Origin: Breviolum minutum Mf 1.05b.01
Taxonomy: Eukaryota > Sar > Dinophyceae > Suessiales > Symbiodiniaceae
Direction: 5' to 3'
Assembly: GCA_000507305.1 (NCBI GenBank)
Contig: DF239732.1
Coordinates: 62,001-126,000 of the forward strand
DNA length: 64,000 bases
How positions within the stretch are numbered: position 1 is the first letter of the stretch; every line of letters begins with the position of its first letter. The notes beneath the pieces are model-generated. The model saw only the letters and a list, made by a program, of their open reading frames with translations. It searched no databases and was not told the DNA's origin. The translations under genes and the position numbers were made by a program. Of this stretch, positions 28,908 to 39,970 are shown in pieces.

Positions 28908-29668
28908 GGTTCCTTCAAAAGCAGCACGAATCTTCATCCCATCATTGCTTTTTTGGACGTGTTTCAGATCCCTCGTTCCAACACGACCACGGCGGGTGTG
29001 GTGAACATGCCCGGGGATGGTAATCAGCGACCCTTCCGTTTGGGACACCCAGGAGAGACGTCCGGAGAGTTTGGAAGACTTCCATGGCATGGCATGGAAT
29101 CATCTCACTTGGAAGTCAAAAATAGAATGGCACTGCAACAAGAAAAGGCAAGTTCAATAAACGGCTCTTAGTATAAACCAATACATTGAGGGTTGCCAAA
29201 ACATTGTAACAGTGAGTACATGATATTTTCATTTTTTTTTGGGGGGGGGGGAACCCTATTGACCTTCTACTTCTTGTAGACCTGGAAGTCCAAGCCAACT
29301 ATTCTTTGAATGGTTCGATCGCATGAATCTCGTCAATTTCCGAGCCAACCTTTTTTGTAGCCGGTGTGTGAATGTGTGAAAAATAATGATGGGGGCAATG
29401 CTTACAATACACTGACTCACTAGGGGTTTATATCATCAACAATTCCAAAAAAGTTATCATCTTGCTGGTCGTGAACTTCAAGAGTGCGATCACCACTGAT
29501 CGCAGTTCAATTTTAATAAATACACGCCCGATGGTTTTTTTTTGCTCGCCCCTACAAAATTGATGGTTGGAAAGCTTCTTTACCATCCTTTTTGGATGGT
29601 GATACTTTTCAGGGGCGGGCTGTTAAAACTTCGGGACTCCATGATTGTTACCCAAACAAAAACGGAAA
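28908..29668 (+). other. no gene recognised; D-like half element
   Basis: gctcgcccct and aggggcgggctg pair around a D-like interior at 29541-29628. A 72-codon plus frame at 28953-29171 contains SNTTTAGVVNMPGDGNQRPF but shows no domain. A G-run lies at 29241-29250. Confidence 0.3.
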
Positions 29669-29776
29669 GGTGGTGGAAGCTCACACATTTTCGTTTCTAT
29701 TTTATTACCCCCAAACCTTGGGGTTTCATGATCCAATTTGACTTGCGCATATTTTTGGTGAAAAACCACCAACTAG
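29669..29776 (+). repeat. family A introner copy A14, diverged
   Basis: Left ggtggtggaagctcac, interior gatccaatttgacttgcgcat, right gtgaaaaaccaccaactag. A second right-end fragment (gggttggttcaaccaccaaa) lies at 29858. Confidence 0.6.
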
Positions 29777-30195
29777 TTTCGGAAATTCCAAAAACGAAGG
29801 GGATGATACGAGTCATGCATCCTAAAGAAAACAGGTATTTGACGATCATATGTTTGAGATGGGTTGGTTCAACCACCAAAGTAGAAACAGTGCTTTGTCA
29901 ATGTTTGGGGCAAAACTTTCAGGTGGACAAGATGGTAATGATCTCTATGTGCAATTGCTGCTGGGTGCCACCCTATTTTCTGAGTTACAGGACGGCTACC
30001 GTTTTTGGACGAGTTGGGAAGGGGATAGTAGTTACCCCCATCTTGGGTGCATGAACCACCAGCTTCATTGAGGGTAGGGCCGGAGACTTGCCAAAACATG
30101 TTTTTTTTCATTCAGGGAACATCGTTTTAGTCAACCCACACAATGGCATTGCTATGAGGGAAATCCGGAAATAAAATTACCATACAATTAGGGGT

Positions 30196-30352
30196 GCTTG
30201 GATGTCCTGTTGGAAGTTAGGATCAAAGGTTGGGGTCAGTGGGTTATAACTATAACCCAGTATACCCACCATTTTTAAAGTAGGTGAAAGAACTACCATT
30301 GATCCGATCACCATTTTACTAACAAACCCAGGCAAAAGGACATCCTAGCAAG
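30196..30352 (+). repeat. family B introner copy B4
   Basis: Ends gcttggatgtcctgttggaa and aaaggacatcctagcaag, interior gttaggatcaaagg and gggttataactataaccc. Confidence 0.75.
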
Positions 30353-31030
30353 TCGATGTGTTCACATTTTGCCGTCGTGGGGCTTGGAGCCCCCAAAAAA
30401 AATTCACCACCACCTACAGTGATTGGCTTTGACGAAACCTTAAGTTGCACATCTTATGAACCTTCTGAGTTTATCGTTGATCCTGCGTTTTTTTAGTGAA
30501 AAAAACCCTGGGAGCCCATGATTTTGTATAGGTTGTTGGTTTATGTAGTTTCACCCCATTTTTGTAAAGTAAGGGTTCATCATCCTAAAAGCGCCACCAT
30601 TTTGAAAATGGTGGCAACGACTTCCAAGCTTTGTAAAGATTCATGGTGTTTTTTTTATCACCTCATTTTTTCATAGCTGTTGGTTGGTTCATCATCCAAA
30701 AAGGAACAACCACCAGGCAACGGCAACGACTTCCAGGGAGCAAAGCTTCAATACTCCAACTTGTGGATTGATTCAACGTGCCCCACCGGAAGATGATGAT
30801 TTTTTTTGTCGCCCCCTAGGAGGGCGATGCATCCTTCACTTTGTACCTACCTCCTGGTTACCAATGTCTCGCAGCAACTGCGGCGCCTGAGACGCTGCGT
30901 TTCTTTGGCGAACAAAATTCAACTGTGGACCTGTGGGTTTGTATGGAAAAAGAATTCCTGGTCACTGGCGCTTTAAAAAAAAAGGGCCGAAGTTGGGTCC
31001 AACAAGATACATGTTCGTTCTTCCAGGGGC
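30353..31030 (+). other. no gene recognised
   Basis: Plus frames at 30684-30890 and 30841-31059 overlap and show no motif. Confidence 0.3.
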
Positions 31031-31156
31031 TACTCTTGATGGTTCAGAAATCCGACTGACCAGTTAGGTTGGTAGTTTATCCCATTATTTGCAAGGGTTT
31101 TTAGAACCATCCCAGGTGGTTCATAGCAGCCGGATTTCTGGTTGCCATCAACAGTA
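31031..31156 (-). repeat. family E introner copy E5, reverse orientation
   Basis: Ends tactcttgatggttcagaaa and tttctggttgccatcaacagta. Interior ggttggtagtttatcccatt is the reverse of the usual order. Confidence 0.8.
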
Positions 31157-31284
31157 TGTTGGGAAAATCCCTCGAAGTGGCAGATGCACCCTCGGTGATA
31201 AAACGTTGAGGGCCAAAGACCTCATTGTTTTTCAGCTTCATAAAGTCGCTTGTTGGCTTCAGGTGGTGTAGGTCCCGGGCTATG

Positions 31285-31400
31285 TATATAAATATGTTAT
31301 TGCTTTAAAAAAATATGTATACATGTATACATGTATGTTTTTTATGTATATTTACATTTATATATACATGTAGAAATGTATATATACATATGTGTATTTA
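31285..31400 (+). repeat. AT-rich low-complexity tract
   Basis: Imperfect TATG/TACA repeats such as tatacatgtatacatgtatg. Confidence 0.8.
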
Positions 31401-31429
31401 TGTATCTCTTGCATTTGTTTAAGTTGTAC

Positions 31430-31520
31430 CAGTGATTCATCACCATGCTTTCACCACCATTTGGGAGAATATGTTTGGATCACTTTTTCCATCCGCATCC
31501 AACGGTTGCAAATCTAAGGT
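31430..31520 (+). repeat. family M repeat
   Basis: Carries attcatcaccatgctttcac, catttgggagaatatgtttgg and ccaacggttgcaaatc. Confidence 0.6.
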
Positions 31521-31568
31521 TGGGTGTAAAAGAAATCCTTGTCCAAGAAGTTGACAAGCCCAAAAAAA

Positions 31569-31651
31569 CTAGGTGATTGTTTCAACCCTACCTGGGGAAA
31601 TGATCCAATTTGACGATCATATTTTTTAAATGGGTTGAAACCACCAACTAG
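31569..31651 (+). repeat. family A introner copy A12
   Basis: Ends ctaggtgattgtttcaa and ttgaaaccaccaactag, interior ttgacgatcatattttttaa. Flanked by aaaa on both sides (low complexity). Confidence 0.8.
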
Positions 31652-32009
31652 AAAAGTTTGATAAGATGCCTGGGGTCAATGGGACGAGACCGGTATTTCT
31701 TGGGATCCATGAATGGTTGATTTTTTATGGTAAATGAGTAGATAGATATACCTGAGATTCCGACGAAATATTGCATCCGTTTCAGCAAAACAAACGGCAT
31801 TTTTAGTGCATATGTGAAATGTCCCTCCCTCTGCAGTGACCTCGGAGTGCTTAAAAAGAGAAACCCCCCTCGTTTGGTGTCGGGATTCTATTGACCCATC
31901 TTTGACGGGAGCTCTCGTCATTCATCAGGGACGAGTGCGTTTCATGCAAAAATCCCCGGTTTCGAAAAAGCCAACGGCTACTGTAACCTTTATTTCCTGT
32001 AAGGATAAC

Positions 32010-32125
32010 ATATCAGCTAATGGTTAATTAGTGATTTGGGTTGGTGGTTTGGATTGCTGGGATAGAATTATGAAAGGTATTCTTACTTAGGAGTACCCCT
32101 AGAATCCGAATCTCTAAAGATTTGT
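32010..32125 (+). repeat. family F left half
   Basis: gctaatggttaattagtgatttgg and gttggtggtttggattgctgg without a matching right end. Confidence 0.5.
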
Positions 32126-32351
32126 TTGTTGATTTTTTTTGGTAACACTCGGAAGAAATTGGTGGGAAATGATGCAATATGAGGAGCATGTGAATGTTCA
32201 AAACGGGTGGCCAAAACAACCCACCCACCTACTATAATTACATCCTGAAAAATTAACGGCTGGTTCACCTCAAACTCACCCAGCCACTTGAAAATTCGAA
32301 ATCTCATCTGAACCAAACCTTGGGTTTCGAAATGCGAATGTTCCAGGGTGG

Positions 32352-32585
32352 ATGGGACCCATCCCATCATATCTCTTAGAACTAGCACTGTATCCAACAT
32401 ATCCCATCAAACCTCCCGGGTTTTTTGGAGGTTTTTGTGCCCCCATCAGTGTACCCAACTTCCGCAGCAGAACGGTTTCCAGAGGTTTGTTTGGTGCTGC
32501 CATTCCACAAGGTCGTGGTACTTTGGAGGTGGAAAAGTGTGATCCGAAGTCCCGTCGCCCATGGGATGAGATTTTCTCACCATGA
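32352..32585 (+). CDS. candidate coding segment, product unknown
   Basis: A 77-codon plus frame ending TGA. It encodes APISVPNFRSRTVSRGLFGA and AIPQGRGTLEVEKCDPKSRR then PWDEIFSP. A second plus frame (32425-32718, PPSVYPTSAAERFPEVCLVL) overlaps, and the minus strand is open too. The right end runs into the M repeat. No domain recognised. Confidence 0.3.
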   Translation: MGPIPSYLLELALYPTYPIKPPGFFGGFCAPISVPNFRSRTVSRGLFGAAIPQGRGTLEVEKCDPKSRRPWDEIFSP

Positions 32586-32850
32586 AAATTTCCCAGCATT
32601 TTGGGTCCGAAGATGTGTTGGGTCACCAGAATGTTCCATCCGCATCCAACTTCCATACGCAAATCACCCCGGGCCCCAAGTTTCCGGGGGCCGAACAAAT
32701 TCCAGGGCTGAGCAATGAAACAAAGGGCCCAAATGGTTGATTTTAATGAAGATAATGGATGAAATACTACCCAGTTTTGTGGGGATTATTTCATAAACCA
32801 TTATAAGAATCCCTATTGAAAGGAAAGTAAGGGTTTTTCTTCGTGGCTCA
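32565..32850 (+). repeat. composite M plus H dispersed repeat
   Basis: Same order as 28476-28795: gttccatccgcatccaactt, gagcaatgaaacaaagggcc, tggatgaaatactacccag, then the H end. Confidence 0.75.
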
Positions 32851-32855
32851 AATCT

Positions 32856-32940
32856 TACCCTGAAATAGGCGTTTTAAAAAGGAGAGTATCGTCTTCCAAC
32901 CAGCATTTGTTCAGGGGATCTGTTAGTTTTCCTGGGAGTA
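32856..32940 (+). repeat. family D introner copy, diverged
   Basis: Left taccctgaaataggc and right ctgttagttttcctgggagta. Follows the H repeat directly. Confidence 0.55.
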
Positions 32941-33149
32941 CTCTTACAGATTGGCTCCCAGTCATAAAGTCATAATGTTTTGTTTGAATTTTATCAGCTC
33001 AGTTTGTTTCCTAAAGATGCTTGGCAATGGGAAAAAACATATTACCCTAGTGAATTGACCATCCTTAAGGAATCCCTTATGAATCAAAACATCTACTTAT
33101 TTTGGTGTGTTACAATCTGCCGGCAAAATTCACCTACTAACTTTGGAGG

Positions 33150-33665
33150 GTGGTTGCCCGGGCCCTGCAACGAAGCCAGCAAGTTGCAACCCTTGAAAAT
33201 GGATGGGACTCGGAGGTGATTCAGCTTTTGCGTATTCTCAGTGGCAAGCTGTTAGTTTTACGCAGGGTATGTTGTCATCCCTTCAAAGATGGTAAAGCAC
33301 CTCCGAAATTTCATCTGAAAAATGATGATTGGAAGGCAATTCCTTTCTTCTCAAGATGGTCACTACTAACTACTACTAGTTGGCGACGTGTTCAACTTGC
33401 CACGTCAACGAATAACTGGCACGAGCGAGTACTATCAGGCATCCCTGGTGTCTCATTGGTGAAAAGAACAAGGCTGCCATGCTCCATGCTCCACATTTCA
33501 ACTTTTGACCCAAAGGAATCGGAAGAAAACAACTCCATGGCCGTTTCTTTACTAAATGCTGGGTTTCCATCTTCAACTTTGATTTTAATGCATTTTGATT
33601 GCCAAAATCAACCCTTCGAGATTTCATTTTTGGGTGATTCTTTCAAGGAAAATGTTGTTCCATAA
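33150..33665 (+). CDS. long candidate exon, product unknown
   Basis: The second-longest plus frame in the window, about 171 codons without an ATG at its start, ending TAA. It encodes ARALQRSQQVATLENGWDSE, then VIQLLRILSGKLLVLRRVCC, then ATSTNNWHERVLSGIPGVSL, then HISTFDPKESEENNSMAVSL. No introner lies inside. Composition is even and there are no repeats. An 83-codon minus frame overlaps in part. I cannot assign a family. Length makes chance openness unlikely but not impossible. Confidence 0.5.
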   Translation: MVARALQRSQQVATLENGWDSEVIQLLRILSGKLLVLRRVCCHPFKDGKAPPKFHLKNDDWKAIPFFSRWSLLTTTSWRRVQLATSTNNWHERVLSGIPGVSLVKRTRLPCSMLHISTFDPKESEENNSMAVSLLNAGFPSSTLILMHFDCQNQPFEISFLGDSFKENVVP

Positions 33666-34027
33666 GAATAATTGGTTGATATGATATTGATGGTAATTGA
33701 ATCACATAGATTTCATTTTTAATTTGACAACAATACTAAATACAACTAAAACAAGATGAAACAATTTGAAAACAACATCAGACCACACAAAACCTATCAT
33801 AAAAACGACTTTTTTTGTCCCAGATGTTGGATTTTTGAACCGATGATCCACTTTGGATTTAACCATGCTGCCATGGGAATTCACAAATGTTCCATTGGTG
33901 TGGGTGGTTTCCTCCACCTTTTGAGAACAGAAACCCTGGTGATCCTTGGTGGTTGAGCTTCTGCTAAGCCACGAAAAAGATCCGTTCAAAAGTTCGACCT
34001 AAAACCACGAAGCAACACTGTGATTCC
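33666..34027 (+). other. no gene recognised
   Basis: AT-rich. A 95-codon minus frame (33702-33989) and a 66-codon plus frame overlap each other. Confidence 0.3.
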
Positions 34028-34134
34028 ATCCTCCAGTCAAGTAAGATAGCTGGTTGCAAATCTGACCTTTTTCAAAATGTAACACATCTACAAGTAGTGA
34101 GCTTTTCATTGCTATGTTAGTTTACAGGAGGGTA
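34028..34134 (+). repeat. family D introner copy
   Basis: Left atcctccagtcaagtaagatagc and right gctatgttagtttacaggagggta. Confidence 0.75.
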
Positions 34135-34600
34135 TCTTAAGATCTTAGATGATGTGAAATTACAGAATACTGTTTCCTTTACCAAATTCTTAGATGGATA
34201 CTACGGGAATATGATGATTTCTAAAGGTGGTGATGCCAGGTAAACAAACATAGACGGCTGAATCATCCCCTCGTTTCACAAGATTTCCACCAGACATCTA
34301 CACATGGATATATGATCCGGCTTTTTCATGTTCGTCTAGAGTCAACATTCGACAGTCACAACCGATGGATTTGAAAGAGACATCACCCAAAATGCTTGTA
34401 ATGAGTCTAAGATTTTTTGTTTGCGATGTTTAAAGGATGTTTTCCATTCAAATGTTTCGTTCTTACAAGCAGTTTTTTTAATACTCCCTTTCAAAATCGC
34501 TAAAACAAAAACCCCTCAAAAAAGAAACACATTTATTTTTTGGAGGCAAAACGGCTTCCCGTTTGGTTAAAGGGGAACTGTCCCCCCCGAAGCTCCTCAT
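34135..34600 (+). other. no gene recognised
   Basis: AT-rich, no open segment or element terminus of note. Confidence 0.3.
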
Positions 34601-34609
34601 TTTTACGGG

Positions 34610-35046
34610 GTGTTCTCCAAGTCTTTAAACCCGAATCTCCCAACGCACCGGGCAAACCGGAAACGCTGCACACAGTCATCCCACTGGGACTTTGATGGTT
34701 CCGCAAGTTGTCGATATCGCAGGGGAGACCCAGGGTGGATCAGGGTAGACTTCCCACACTTTGCTATGATATGTGGGATTGGGCAGGCTGTGCCAGTGGT
34801 GTAGGGGGAGTTCGTTAGTTTCGGCAAGATTTTTGCTCTGCGAGTGGAAAGGAGGGAGCCACGGAGCGAAGTAGTATCCAAAATCCCGAACCATACTGGG
34901 GAGCGATTTGGAACCTTTCGCCTGGAAAGAAACAGTTGGGTCAATGAATAGAGGACTTCACGACTTTTTCAAAAGAACAGTTTTCGGAAGTTTTGAACGG
35001 CTTCACGCATTTCTGATTCCACCCGAAAGATTGTGAAAATTTCTTG
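34610..35046 (+). CDS. candidate coding block with a premature stop, product unknown
   Basis: One plus frame is open from 34610 to 34951 except for a TAG at 34802. It encodes NPNLPTHRANRKRCTQSSHW before the stop and FGKIFALRVERREPRSEVVS then NHTGERFGTFRLERNSWVNE after it. A second frame continues MNRGLHDFFKRTVFGSFERL to 35033. A 113-codon minus frame overlaps. The block could be one exon with an indel and stop, or two exons with a short intron around 34795. No domain recognised. Confidence 0.3.
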
Positions 35047-35672
35047 CAAACCATGGGGCGTTTTCCATTCCAAACTCTTTCGCTTCACCTTCACGCCTCA
35101 GGTTTACGTGTGGGCGAGGTGATTCCCGCAGGAACCAGTGCTGGGGATGCCCAAGATTGAGTTTGAAAGGCCAACCCAAAAGCTGCGAACCAAAAAATAA
35201 CAAACATCCAAAAGGCATGATGGAAGCATCAAACCGGTGTTTTTTCTTTTTTTTCGGTGATTTTTTTTGTTTGTCATTTTTTTGGCCCTTGAGGGGTCTC
35301 TATACCCAAAAAAAACATGTTTTTTGGACATCCCATAATCTCCTGATTCCCGGGTTTGTGGGGGAAAAGAGATGCCATTTCAGGCCGGAGGCTGACAATT
35401 TCTTAGGCTAAAAAGAATCCCCCGAAAACGAAAATCTAGCCACGAAATCCCACACATCCTGGGATTTTTGGTCAAGATGAAAAAAGATGTTTGGGAAATT
35501 TTGTTTCGCCCCTTCTTCATATACTGTAATTACTTGGCAAATTGGATTTCTTGTATATTTTTCTCCGAATTAATACTTGGGAAAAAGACGCTTTGACTTT
35601 TGGATGTTTTGTTTTGGATTTGGGGTGGCAAAGAAAACACCTCTAAATCTACCATACATGGATCCTATGGGA
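35047..35672 (+). other. no gene recognised
   Basis: An 84-codon plus frame (35157-35411) is interrupted by a T-rich tract. No motif. Confidence 0.25.
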
Positions 35673-35784
35673 ATTAGTTGATGGTTTCAAGCATTTTTTA
35701 TTTTCACCCTGAATGTGTGAGTGATTAAATTATCAATTTGACAGATTATCAATTTGGGTCGCAGACAAGAACACCACCTAATAG
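35673..35784 (+). repeat. family A introner copy A21, diverged
   Basis: Left attagttgatggtttcaagc, a duplicated interior atcaatttgacagattatcaatttg (split), right caccacctaatag. Confidence 0.55.
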
Positions 35785-35994
35785 AGTATTCTAGGAAAAC
35801 GTATATACACGGCGCTCTATCTAGGTGATGCTTGGAAGGGATCGATTTACAGCACCCCCAGGTTTGGATGAGCACAGCGGTTTCGCACTATACTAGCCAA
35901 CACTTGAATTACATCATTTTCAACCGCTTTAGGTAGGAAAATGGCCAAGTTCAAATGGCCTTATGAAAAACTCAATGCGCCACACTTCATCCTG

Positions 35995-36106
35995 GTGATG
36001 ATTGAAATCCTAAACCACTTGATATGGTCACGTATGCCAGTATTTACCACGAATTTTATCAGATGCCAGGTGGTTCGCCAGATTTTTGAACCATCAATGC
36101 CAGTGT
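35995..36106 (-). repeat. family E remnant, reverse-like orientation
   Basis: Right part ccaggtggttcgccagattt and gaaccatcaatgccagtgta. Left part gatgattgaaatcctaaacc is weak. Confidence 0.45.
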
Positions 36107-36250
36107 AGTATGATATTTCACCCCAGTACACCTTACTTAGTTAACCCCAGTTGTAATAGGTTATATCTGGAAGTGTATCCACTTGAGGGTTTCAAATCCT
36201 GGTGTTAAACAGTCCCTCCTTTCGGTCCAAAGGTCTATATACAGCTCACT

Positions 36251-36345
36251 GTGAACCAACCAAGAACCGCCTTACCTGTGGATGGGGTGAATCAATGGTC
36301 TGTGCAACTGCGTTTCTTGGTGGAAACCAAACAAATTCCTGGGTA
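36251..36345 (+). CDS. weak candidate exon
   Basis: An open frame to TAA encoding VNQPRTALPVDGVNQWSVQL then RFLVETKQIPG. A minus frame of 87 codons covers the same bases. No domain recognised, strand undecided. Confidence 0.2.
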
Positions 36346-37107
36346 ACAAAACGGGTGGGTTCTGACCGATAGGAAGAACGGTAGTATTTGTTAAGGAGGG
36401 ACCATGAGGTCATCAAAAGATTCAGGTGCCTAAAGCAGAGGGTTTCCAATTTCCTTATTTTGGGCTGTTTTAGAGGGCTGGGGATTCCCTTAACATAAGC
36501 CGTATCCATACAGCTTACGGCTGATGTAGGTGGTACGTAGGCCTACCACCCGAAGGTATCCGAATGACCGGGGTCAGCAAAGCGTTTTTTTTTCTTAACG
36601 AAATCTCCGGTGACGAGTATCAGGTCGTTGGAACAATGGATATTCCAAGTGTGTAAACTTTACATATTTGGAAGATCCAGGTATACATAGATATGCATTT
36701 AAAGCCCAGCATTGTAGTGGGAAAACCTACCAACTATTACCAACCAGCTGAACTTAAAATAATACGCCACCATTTACAGATTATGTTTATACCAAATCGT
36801 GCCTAATATCCCCCCAACAACCTAACCATAAGATTGAGAGCCCAAAAATGTAGTGATTTTTTTAGCGGTAAGATTTTCGTGATCTTCGTTTCAGGTTGCC
36901 TCCAGTCGATCAATGGTTTCAAAAGTAAAAAGCAAGCGACTCATTGATTCCACCCCCGAAATTTCACGAATAGATACCCCAAATGATGTTTTTTCAAAGG
37001 TATTTCCTTTCCAACATCCCTATTTTGGCGGCATCCCGGTATCCCTATTAATAAATTGCAAAGGGGGTGGTAAAAGAAGGTGACGATTTCTTCACCCATT
37101 CACGCTG
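36346..37107 (+). other. no gene recognised
   Basis: A single terminal motif ggaagatccaggtatacat at 36670 matches the right end of the outer element at 42831-42984. Nothing else. Confidence 0.35.
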
Positions 37108-37280
37108 TACCTGGGGAGGATGGGCTCCCAGTCAGTAAGTGGTGATCGGATCACCCCCCATGTATTAATGGCCATGAAGTTCGGCCATTTGGAAGGTGAG
37201 CAACCCTAACCCAGAAGACTTATTAATAAACCATGATTATGGGAACCACTGAACCTTCCACTAAGATGATTCTCCAAGTA
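37108..37280 (+). repeat. family C introner copy C4
   Basis: Left tacctggggaggatgggctc and right aagatgattctccaagta. Interior gaagttcggccatttggaag matches C2 closely. Confidence 0.8.
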
Positions 37281-37437
37281 GTTGGACACCGTTCTTTCCC
37301 AAAGTTCAAGGCATTTTGCTTTTGTTTCAAGTTTAAAGTTTTTGTTGGTACCCCTACGTTTCTGTTGTGACGCGGCAATTTGACTTGTTTCCGAACCTGG
37401 ATGGCGAAAAAACCAGAGACCTTAAAAAATTCAAAAT

Positions 37438-37536
37438 TACCCTCCCTAAAACCAAAAACCTATGGCGAAAGTAAAGATGATTCATTTCCTTTGGGATTCC
37501 GCCTTTTTTCAGGGGACATGTTAATTTTCGGGGTGA
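37438..37536 (+). repeat. family D introner copy
   Basis: Left taccctccctaaaaccaaaa and right gacatgttaattttcggggtga. Confidence 0.75.
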
Positions 37537-37685
37537 TAAATCTAAGAAGCAACATGATGATTTGATGGTCATCAATCTATGACAAACGCTCAAGCCACTT
37601 CGTAGCGCTCACGCTGCCGCAAAGAAAATTTCGGAAAATCCTTACCGATTTGCATGGCATTTGTCATGCTCTGCCTCTATGATAT

Positions 37686-37968
37686 TTGTGGCTTCTTGTG
37701 ACGGGAACACCATGCCCATCCATTTCCCTGCTCAGCGGTGAGTCTGAAGAGGATACCTGCCCGCATCCGGGATCCAAGGGGCCAGCGAATCTTTGGTGGC
37801 TCTTTGAGGTTGCCAGTCTGGATAACAAGCACTGCGAGTTGAGGATGAACGCTGCAGCGGCCCATCTCCATCCGGCAGTTTAGGAAATGTCTGTGGCCAA
37901 CTTTACGAAGACCCTGGTCGCTGAGAAGAAGAAGCGGCCCACGAGTCGAATACAGTGGTGCTGCTGAG
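37686..37968 (+). CDS. candidate coding segment with an in-frame TAG, product unknown
   Basis: A GC-rich plus frame encoding SISLLSGESEEDTCPHPGSK and ANLWWLFEVASLDNKHCELR then NAAAAHLHPAV. A TAG at 37881 interrupts it. The same frame continues EMSVANFTKTLVAEKKKRPT then SRIQWCC and stop. Both sides read like protein, so the stop could be a mutation, an error, or mark two separate exons. A minus frame (37677-37871) overlaps. No domain recognised. Confidence 0.35.
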
Positions 37969-38856
37969 GATGAACTCCGTCGTTGGTATGGTCGGAAAAA
38001 AATATCATACCAGATGGCCTATTTTCAGGGGGTTAAACTCGCTGAGTCCAGTCCAAGGGCATTGACCCCAACTCCATCACCTACAAATTTATTGCAACTT
38101 GGCTGTGTGCTCTTGGGGTGATTTTTTTGTGACTTAGCAGTACCATGGGATTCATCATCTTAAAAATATCCACCATTTGGTTAACGCAAATCCAAGGACC
38201 AACAACTTCAACCTCCCAGAAATAGCTGGCCTTACGTAACCAGCCATGAAAAATGGAACCAAACAAAAATCCCCACAAAAAATCCCTGGACTTTTGACTT
38301 TTGACCACGGGCCCCCGCAACGGAAACCTCACTCCCCCCCAAAAAAAACGACACCGTTCAAAAAACTCACAACAGCTCGGGATTTTCCCTTGGAGGCTCC
38401 AAAGGACATTTTCGCGTTGAAACGCAAGAGCTGCCAGCGACGAATTTCAGAGATGGTCATTTTCTGGGCGTCTTTGGCTGAGAAACGGACGGTTTTTTTG
38501 GTTTTGTTTATCGTCCCATATATCCAATTTCTTTTCTGGGACGTCTTTCCATAGATAAATCGTTGTTTGCCTTCTTTTTGTTTGTTTGTTGTGGCGACTT
38601 CTTGGGATGTTTTTTATGTTTGCTGAAAGAAGGGATGAAAAACAAATCATGAAGTAGGAAGGAATGGGAAGTTGATGTAGGTGGTGAACTAATAATTAGA
38701 GGTGGTTTGATGTTATAAGATTGTATTTTATACGAATATAAAGGGTTCCACCAACCAAAAAAAAATATGAACCTTTCATTCAGGAACCTGAAGACGGAAA
38801 TGTGACTTCATGCCGTGTGGCTTCATTTTCATTTTGAAATGTAGTTCACTGAGAGC
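37969..38856 (+). other. no gene recognised; family M piece
   Basis: A family M fragment at 38125-38203 (gtaccatgggattcatcatc, taacgcaaatccaagg). A 102-codon plus frame at 38246-38554 is overlapped by minus frames. Confidence 0.3.
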
Positions 38857-38979
38857 TATCCTCCCTGAAACCAACAGCAAAAGGCTCTAAAAATTGTTGG
38901 TTGGAAGATGAAGATGAATCCTTTTGGGGCAAATGGCTTATTTTTCAGAGGCTTTTGCTGTTAGTTTCAGGGAGGTGTA
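38857..38979 (+). repeat. family D introner copy
   Basis: Ends tatcctccctgaaaccaacagc and gctgttagtttcagggaggtgta. The 9-mer gtagttcac occurs at 38841 and 38977, close to both ends. Confidence 0.85.
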
Positions 38980-39478
38980 GTTCACATTAGTTCATCCAGT
39001 TGTTTTTGATGCCAGCCAAGCCATTCTTGTGTTTGGGATTCTTGGATGGTAGTTGGGAAGATGGCGCAGGATTTTGGTGGAAATCTGACATTTAGTGGCC
39101 ATCTAGTGCCATTTGCAGAAACACCCGAACCTATCTAAATTTTTTATGGCCACATAGCTCGAACTTGCATCTCTCCTAAGTCAACACCCAGCCTTTCTTA
39201 AAATATTATTAGTTGGGTTCACACCTCACCCAGGATGCAATCGTCAGCACCTGGATGTTTTTTTTAAGGTTCGGGCATTCCTTGAACTAAAGTTTCATTT
39301 AAGCCACTGGAATCCTGGATGGGGGGTATAGATCATACTCGAATTAAGGAACAACTGAGACAAATGCTCTGCCATCAAATCTCTACGCACGCAAGAGTAG
39401 TAAATGATTGGAAATTTGGAGTAATAGTGCAGCAAGTCAAGACTCAAAGACCACGTCGGGTCCGTCAGTGCCGTTGTA
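38980..39478 (+). other. no gene recognised
   Basis: A plus frame (39319-39618) and a minus frame (39295-39525) overlap. Neither has a motif. Confidence 0.3.
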
Positions 39479-39835
39479 GTGGCCATGGCAACCTTTGTGA
39501 CCCTTATGAAGTCGATGAAGGCCATGAGTCCGTCACCTCGTGCAACCCCGCCACCTCACAGCCCGATGAAAGTCACCAAAAAGAGCGTGCCACGCGAGCT
39601 CCCCGTGACGGCGCTTGACATAACTGGTGCTGGCCCCTTTGTTTCAACATGTATCGTCGAAGCTGCCCAAGGCGGGGGATTGTTGACAGAGCACGATGGT
39701 GACACCGTGGGCTTTGGCACAAACACAAAGGAGTTTTTGCCGCTGATTGCCCCGCGCTTGCCTCCGGTAGAGGCACTTGAACAACTTCTGGGTCAGATAA
39801 AAGCAACATGTGGGGTGCACTGGTGGCAATGCTGA
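39479..39835 (+). CDS. candidate protein-coding segment, product unknown
   Basis: ATG-initiated, 118 codons, GC-rich. The N-terminus is basic and proline/serine-rich (MKSMKAMSPSPRATPPPHSP, then KVTKKSVPRE). The remainder is a compact-looking domain (LDITGAGPFVSTCIVEAAQG, then DTVGFGTNTKEFLPLIAPRL and PPVEALEQLLGQIKATCG). The MKSMKAM-type tract resembles basic tails of some dinoflagellate proteins, which is only suggestive. Minus frames overlap its second half. No family assigned. Confidence 0.45.
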   Translation: MAMATFVTLMKSMKAMSPSPRATPPPHSPMKVTKKSVPRELPVTALDITGAGPFVSTCIVEAAQGGGLLTEHDGDTVGFGTNTKEFLPLIAPRLPPVEALEQLLGQIKATCGVHWWQC

Positions 39836-39970
39836 GTTCCAAGATTATTTGCTTTGATCAAAGGTTCAGCTGGGGGGACTGGACCTCTGGGCGGGGCTGG
39901 TAGAAATGCAACCAACCGCGGTTTTTCGTTAGTAAATTCTTTGAACTTGGCTGCGCATAGGTCCAGGGTC

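Noticed and set aside
31285-31400. Possible origin or centromere-like AT tract
   Set aside because: Simple TATG/TACA low complexity of about 115 bp with no associated motif.
34603-34944. 113-codon minus-strand open frame
   Set aside because: Mirror image of a plus frame that reads better. No motif.
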